From Ianthella basta (lineage: Eukaryota > Porifera > Demospongiae > Verongiida > Ianthellidae), in the NCBI GenBank assembly GCA_964019415.1, contig OZ025885.1, positions 3,384,672-3,448,671 of the forward strand: DNA of 64,000 nt, read 5' to 3'. The notes under the pieces are model-generated. The model worked only from the letters and a program-made list of their open reading frames with translations. It had not been told where the DNA came from and searched no databases. A program made the translations under genes and the position numbers. Below are positions 59,601 to 64,000 of the stretch, piece by piece (the first letter of the stretch is position 1; the number at the start of each line of letters is the position of its first letter).

Positions 59601-62600
59601 TTGTAGGCGACAAAATTACTAAGCCATCAACGACAACATGACCTGTGATGTGGATTCGGGCAGGTCCAAGGTGTAGCACCAAAGGACCTGTGTGGGGGGA
59701 TGAGGGGGCCCTGCTGGTGATCCTGAACCCCACCTCCAGGGGCACTCCCCTCATCTGGGATGTAGCCCTGTATAACTGTATGGGAGGCCTATAAGGCCGC
59801 GCTGGCAGGCTTAGGCGTGCATGTGTGACACATGGTGGTCCATCCCACAATCACAATTATGGATAATCCTACTGAACACAACAGCCTAGTGAACGTAACA
59901 TCCTACTCTGTAATGCTCTAACAAATATTCATGGCAGGCAGGGCTGGGGGCCTCAACGAGCCTGCTTGGTGTTCGGGGGAATTGGAGAGCCACTTGAGCG
60001 GCGATGGCCCGCTTTGTTGAAAATGGGGCAGTTGCTGAACCAGTGGCAGATGGACCGGCACAGCAGCCACTTGTGGGAGAATTTGCAAGACTTGTTTCTA
60101 CAGTCCCCCTTATTAAAGCGATGGCAAGGCTCCTCCGAGTCATCCTGGTCTGTTGTTTTGGAGTTCTTGGTGGATGGGGACCCTGCCTCTTTCAGGTTAT
60201 CCTCCTGGGGATTACACTCAGCGGACATCCAGGTGCCCATGTCCTGGTGCTCCCAACAGAGGTTGGGGCAGGTGACCGCTGCCTGCCAAAACGGGTCCAG
60301 TGTGGGTGCAGGGCTGCTGTGGCCCTGTGAGACTCTGGGGCAGCCCGTAGGGGTGGTACTGGCTGAGGTGCTGGCCTGTGGAGGTGCCATTGAGCTGCCC
60401 GGCAAAGTCATGCCTGGCTGGGTGGGTTCCAGGAAGGCAGGCACTTTGGGGACCTGGTCCGACAGGGTCCCTGCAGTGACCTGTGCAGGGTCTGGGCAAG
60501 ATAAAAACAAAAAAGGGTGTAAGTGCTCAATACCCTGATTTGAGCAGCTCGCAGCGGTGGGAGAGTGCCTGTCCCTCTACCTACTCATGCTATACGTAAC
60601 TCCTGCACATGTCCACTGATACAGTATGTGTCCTGTCTCCTCCCACTTGTATGGCATAATCTTATGTATTTGCATGCTCCACTTGCCTTTGTTTACCCTT
60701 TGTGGTTGCGAAGACAACATGTCAGTGAAGCACTGCGCCTCCGCCTTTACAATGCTTTCATTGTTCCTGTCCTCACTTACAACATGGGCACTTGGGCTCC
60801 AACACAAGCTGAGAGTGAACAATTGGATTCTTTTCACCGCACCCAACTTAAACATCTGTTGGGAATTTAGTGGCCACAAGCAATCTCAAACAAAGCCTTA
60901 TACCAACGTTGCCACTGTGAACATTTCAGCATTAAGATCACAGAGGCCTGATGGAGACTATTTGGTCATGTACTGAGGATGCCCAGAAACGTACCAGTGC
61001 AAATGGCAATCAACTGGTACTTTCAACCACTAGTGTGCCATGCTGGAGAGGGTGACCACGGACCACACTACCAGTGGTACTCAATGCTGACCTACAAACC
61101 TGTGGATGCCATCTGCAGTTGCAAGGCAATGATGACCTCAAGCACCTGAGACAACTGGCAACAGACAGAACTGAGTGGAACAAATTGACAAGAAGAATTG
61201 TTGAAACAGCACAAGTGAACCTTACTTAGCTATAGTGCATGCAAATGTGCTCAGTAAGAGTTTATAACGCAAAAGTGCTTATGATGATGATGATAATGAC
61301 TACCCTTTGTTGCTTTATGCAGATTTTGTCCAAAAGGTCCTACTGCAGGTGCTAGATGGCAACTTCTATAAGGTGGTGTTGCAGCTGATACAGTGCCCTT
61401 ACACTGAAGTGCAGTATAACTGTTCTGCTATACTCGGCAACCTCATCCTTCACTGTGAGTAGTGATCTCTCCCTCTTACACTATCTAGATGGCGCGCATA
61501 GCACACAGGTTTGTGTAAATGGCATACCCCCCACCATGCACACGTTCTCATGTTCTGCTGCAACCTGTACAAGTATACTTAAATGAGCTATCAATTAAGC
61601 ATGCTGTGCACACTGTGCACTGTAAGTAACAGGGACAAATAACTACGTGTTTGTGCAATTGAATTAGTTCAGTTGTTCATTCTATTTTATGTCTAGATAA
61701 TTGATACGTACTTCTGGCTTGCCATTCCTGAAAAAATTGCTTAAAGTGATTAGAGTAAGCCATGAGATGTTTGACCAATGTACACTTTGCAATTCTGTGG
61801 CCCAGTCACGGTACAATGGCAGGGTGATCCACTTCAATCACAAGGAGGAACGCCATGTTCCCTTAATCCCTCCGTCATCTGTGATAGCATCACCACTTAG
61901 AAGCTGATCTGTAGCCAAGTTGATTAACCTGGCAGCCCAAGACAGTGTGCCTTTTGCTAGCTGCTCCCGCAAAGGACCTAGTGCACATTCCAGCATTAAT
62001 CTAGTGAAGTGGAAATGGTTTGTTTCCTCTTTGCTTTATGCTCAGCTTTCATCTGCCTGTGACCTATAGCTGTACAGTACATTTTGGGTTGGTTGTCTCG
62101 ACTGAATGGTTGCAATTGGTTATCAGTTATTGGTTATCGACCTAGTGACGTCATTTTAGAAAGACCTTCAGTATACCCAGTTCTGTTGGTGGCCGGTGAA
62201 CAGGAGATTCCGGGTATGTGGTCAAGCTGGGTGACTGGAATCATCAATTGGTCGTGATTTGACAGCTTTCTCAATGATGGAGTGCAGGTTTCAGAAAAAT
62301 GTTGCATGAGATTGTGCAAGTCTGTTTAGCCTGTGTACTGTCTGTTCGTGGAGGTTTTTTCCTCTTGGTACAGAAACATTCACACCATTATCAGCCTTAA
62401 ATTGTCCAAATATGCTTAATACCAGTCTTCCTTATTCCAATCACCTCTGCTTGAACTAGAGTACGTAGTGGTCACCACAGTGTCACCATGTCGATTGCCA
62501 ACCGATGACTGACTGCAAGCATCCAGTTGGGACAACCTACTCAATAGGTACTGTAAAGCAGGATAAAAGCTACTAGAGCACTGAACATCCTCACCTTTGT

Positions 62601-63416
62601 ACATCTCCTTAGCTGCGTCATGTTTCCACGACCTCTACTTCAATTCCATCCTTCTCTTCAAGTCTGCTCACATGTTACTTCTGGGGTAGATGGTACTTTC
62701 CTGGTAGTTGATAGTCTCCATGTCAATGTTTCCAATGTAGAATGGTAGCGGATTAATGTTGCTTAGATCAAACCGCAGTCATTGCCATCTTCCTTTTATG
62801 TATGATCATGCCTAACTTCTGTGAAACATACACAAACCTCTGGGTAGTTCTGTCCATATCACTGTGGAAGTTCCCACACAGGACTGTAGCATTGTGTGCT
62901 TACTGTCCAGCACCTGGTGCAATCAAGGCTTTAAGAATATGGTGCTATCACAAGGGCATGGAAATGTAGAAAAAGGCTAAGTTTTCATGTCTCCTAGCAA
63001 GAGGACTGAAGCAAGATTGAGTTTGGCAATGGGCTACAGTATTTACAATATTTGTGTATATTTACACTGCTAGTTCCCTTCTTTCAGTATTATCAATTGC
63101 ACTTTGCTTGCATGAAGAAGGATACGATGTTTCTGATTCTGCACACAATGAATTTAAGACATGCCGTGTAGAATATACAAAAAACTGAAGGACATTTTAT
63201 TCCATATATGGAGCTTCATTGTGAGAGTAGCAAGTATGGACTGGTCGTGCCCCATGTATTTAACATGTTATCCCTGCCCCATTACAGCGGAGCTGCACCC
63301 TCAGCTGCTAGCAGCAAGTCCATCCTTGCCTGAGTTGCTAGAGGAATTGCTGCGGTCATCCGAGGAGAGCCTACAGCAGGCAGCTCTCTGGATCCTCGTA
63401 CAGCTATCAGCAGCAG
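47697..63416 (+). CDS. Vac8-like armadillo-repeat protein with acylation motif (3' end beyond window)
   Basis: Exons: 47697-47811, 48530-48652, 49153-49272, 50457-50579, 50823-50945, 51393-51515, 53600-53685, 53786-53831, 54303-54436, 54516-54641, 54730-54847, 61323-61454, 63288-63416. The model is in phase throughout; 499 codons are seen and the last exon ends in phase 1, so more exons follow. The protein starts [13 protein letters not shown], with Gly2 for myristoylation and Cys4 for palmitoylation, like yeast Vac8. Then come about 11 ARM repeats that align in order with Vac8: [106 protein letters not shown]. Yeast Vac8 sits on the vacuole membrane and works in vacuole inheritance, nucleus-vacuole contacts and autophagy. 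The animal role is unknown. The start lies only 186 bp after the cathepsin B stop. Confidence 0.88.
48653..50456 (+). other. introns 2 and 3 of the Vac8-like gene
   Basis: Apart from the exon at 49,153-49,272, no coding sequence is seen. A poly-G run lies near 49,678-49,692. Confidence 0.4.
52096..52427. mobile_element. pogo/Tc-mariner-like MITE with internal TTAAGCGCA array
   Basis: The termini CTGATCGGTTGTTAAGCGCA and its perfect inverse TGCGCTTAACAACCGATCAG are flanked by TA on both sides, the target duplication of Tc1/mariner/pogo elements. Inside, about eight copies of a TTAAGCGCA or TTAGGCGCA motif are spread across 332 bp. No transposase is encoded. Confidence 0.75.
52488..52632 (-). 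repeat. SINE-like repeat, copy 1
   Basis: The segment from GGGAAAATTGGCACCAGCTAGC to CTCCTTATAGGCTAGTTCC recurs at 52,868-52,990 with small differences. On the minus strand it contains CCTGGGTTCGGCT, resembling a tRNA-type B box, so a tRNA-derived SINE is possible but unproven. Confidence 0.5.
52787..53066. mobile_element. foldback element carrying a SINE-like copy
   Basis: Inverted arms of about 70 bp (52,787-52,858 and 52,995-53,066; TTTATGTAAGATGAACGAGT..., inverse TTTTACGTAAGATGAATGAGT...) enclose the second copy of the SINE-like repeat at 52,868-52,990. Confidence 0.65.
54989..55072. repeat. near-perfect palindrome, about 38-bp arms
   Basis: AAAGGGCCTTCTTCAGTTGC...TACAAAACAGAA is followed after about 5 bp by TTCTGTTTTGTA...GCAACTGAAGAAGGCCCCTTT. 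The outer parts carry the dispersed GGCCTTCTTCAG motif. It is likely a compact palindromic transposon. Confidence 0.7.
55147..55284. mobile_element. short inverted-repeat element
   Basis: The ends AATCTTCAAGTGGGA (55,147-55,161) and TCCCACTTGAAGATT (55,270-55,284) are perfect 15-bp inverted repeats. The interior has TTTCAACCTAGAGGGCCTTCTTCAG and a hairpin AGCTGTTAGAC/GTCTAACAGCT. No coding sequence. Confidence 0.65.
56211..57038. repeat. segment bounded by two perfect GC-rich hairpins
   Basis: At 56,211-56,228 is GGGGCGCC-AG-GGCGCCCC and at 57,020-57,038 is GGGGCGCC-TTC-GGCGCCCC. Both are perfect 8-bp stems in otherwise A/T-rich DNA. Between them lie two diverged tandem units (about 56,608-56,790 and 56,791-56,957), each starting GGGCTGTACCTCG/GGAGCTGTATCTCG and ending in GCCATTTT/GCCATTTG. 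Confidence 0.6.
57614..60510 (-). mobile_element. decayed DIRS-like (tyrosine-recombinase) retroelement
   Basis: Reading the minus strand: a gag-like frame (60,510-59,953) ends in a Cys/His cluster ([19 protein letters not shown]). A reverse transcriptase frame (59,458-58,682) has [29 protein letters not shown] and the catalytic HYLDDFL. RNase H pieces follow ([40 protein letters not shown] at about 58,390-58,050). Last comes a degraded tyrosine-recombinase tail (KRHSFHIS, 57,760-57,720), equivalent to the GHSFRIG region of these enzymes. The RT, RNase H, recombinase order is that of DIRS-type elements. Frame shifts and stops show it is inactive. It lies antisense in an intron of the Vac8-like gene. 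Confidence 0.75.
60690..61230 (+). mobile_element. LINE reverse transcriptase C-terminal fragment, second family
   Basis: The frame [43 protein letters not shown] (60,735-60,870) is followed, after a frame change, by [23 protein letters not shown] (near 60,950-61,015). This matches the distal region of RTE- or Jockey-type non-LTR proteins (RLRxFGHVxRM). It is a different family from the two copies near 7-10 kb and is only a fragment. Confidence 0.7.
61455..63287 (+). other. intron 12 of the Vac8-like gene
   Basis: A 1.8-kb intron with no recognised exon or clear element. Short open frames show no homology. Confidence 0.45.
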
Positions 63417-64000
63417 GTGAGGAGTGTAGTTTACGTTATGTCTTTGCCATTGTTTCTCCGCTAATTGCAACTGACATAGTGAGCTACATGTGAAATAGGC
63501 TAGCGAGGACTGTACATCAATCTGTTTGTATTGGGGCCCCCTAGCTCTTTGTCAAAGTGTTTCAAGACTAAAAGAATCATGTTGGGTAGTCTCATTTCCA
63601 GCCCCTATTTCTCCACAAGCATATTTTATTTTGCACAGTCCACATACACAATATTGTACAATAAGAGGGGCTGGCATTGGGTCGGGTTAGCTGATGGTTA
63701 AAGGTTGATTGCCTTGTGATTAGTGATTTCAATTGTAATCAATAGGCATAAGCACAGAATTAACTGTTTATGTGTCTTGAATTATTGATCATGAATTTTC
63801 TTCAGCTGGTCAAAAGTAATTATGCACAACTCTTAGAATGTGGTTGGTATGTCAAAACATGTGATAATTAAGGACACATTATTGAATGAGGCCTAATACC
63901 ATTGAGCAGTAACACACAATGCTAACACAGTGGAACCTCAGAAATAAGACCACCATTTGGGCCGTGCAAAATGGTCTTATTTTTGAGGTGGTCTTAATTC
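63417..64000 (+). other. intron or flank after the last visible Vac8-like exon
   Basis: No further exon was found before the window ends. A repeat-like CCCTATTTCTCC segment lies at 63,597-63,640. From 63,928 the sequence CAGTGGAACCTCAGAAATAAGACCACC begins, resembling the end of a pogo/Tigger-type DNA transposon cut by the window edge. Confidence 0.4.

Larger units (their letters stand above)
54848..61322 (+). other. large intron 11 of the Vac8-like gene
   Basis: The 6.5-kb intron is a repeat trap. It holds a perfect-stem palindrome (54,989-55,072), a 138-bp inverted-repeat element (55,147-55,284) and a GC-hairpin-bounded segment (56,211-57,038). It also holds a decayed antisense DIRS-like retroelement (about 57,610-60,510) and a LINE fragment (60,690-61,230). 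No host exon is seen inside. Confidence 0.65.

Overview
The window is nuclear DNA of an animal, most likely a sponge (probably a demosponge; this is inference). Genes are split by GT-AG introns of about 70 bp to 6.5 kb. They encode animal-type products: a Tribbles pseudokinase, a signal-peptide/FN3/multi-EGF matrix protein, and cathepsin B with its occluding loop. The space between genes holds decayed non-LTR and DIRS-type retroelements, many small inverted-repeat elements, and an excess of short palindromes (TAGCTAGC, TGCATGCA, GTACATGT). All exon models below were assembled by hand from splice signals, reading phase and protein similarity. No transcript data were used.

Layout: (1) 686-2201, minus strand, Tribbles pseudokinase, two exons. 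(2) 2.2-10.8 kb, gene-poor, with two tandem decayed CR1/L2-like elements. (3) 10,909-33,106, plus strand, a 29-exon secreted protein of about 2,860 aa: signal peptide, IgGFc-binding-type N-terminal domain, FN3, 22 calcium-binding-type EGFs plus one plain EGF, one 3.5-kb exon of unknown fold, and a cysteine-containing tail. Almost every EGF is its own 123- or 126-nt phase 1-1 exon. (4) 33.3-34.2 kb, relics of a paralogue of that protein's C-terminal half. (5) 36,140-36,789, a two-exon gene for a small secreted protein. (6) about 37.7-44.8 kb, plus strand, an intron-containing non-ribosomal peptide synthetase-like gene: C, half-C-like segment, A, T, degenerate C, thioesterase. (7) 45,399-47,510, cathepsin B, six exons. 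(8) 47,697 to at least 63,416, plus strand, a Vac8-like armadillo protein with an N-terminal acylation motif and roughly one ARM repeat per exon. Its 6.5-kb intron contains a decayed antisense DIRS-like element, a LINE fragment and several hairpin elements.

These neighbours do not form an evident pathway. The strongest candidate for an undescribed system is the animal-encoded NRPS-like assembly line. It has introns, intact adenylation, carrier and thioesterase motifs, and an unusual second condensation domain that has lost most of its active-site motif. The Vac8-like gene in an animal and the block-duplicated EGF exon cassettes are the next most interesting.
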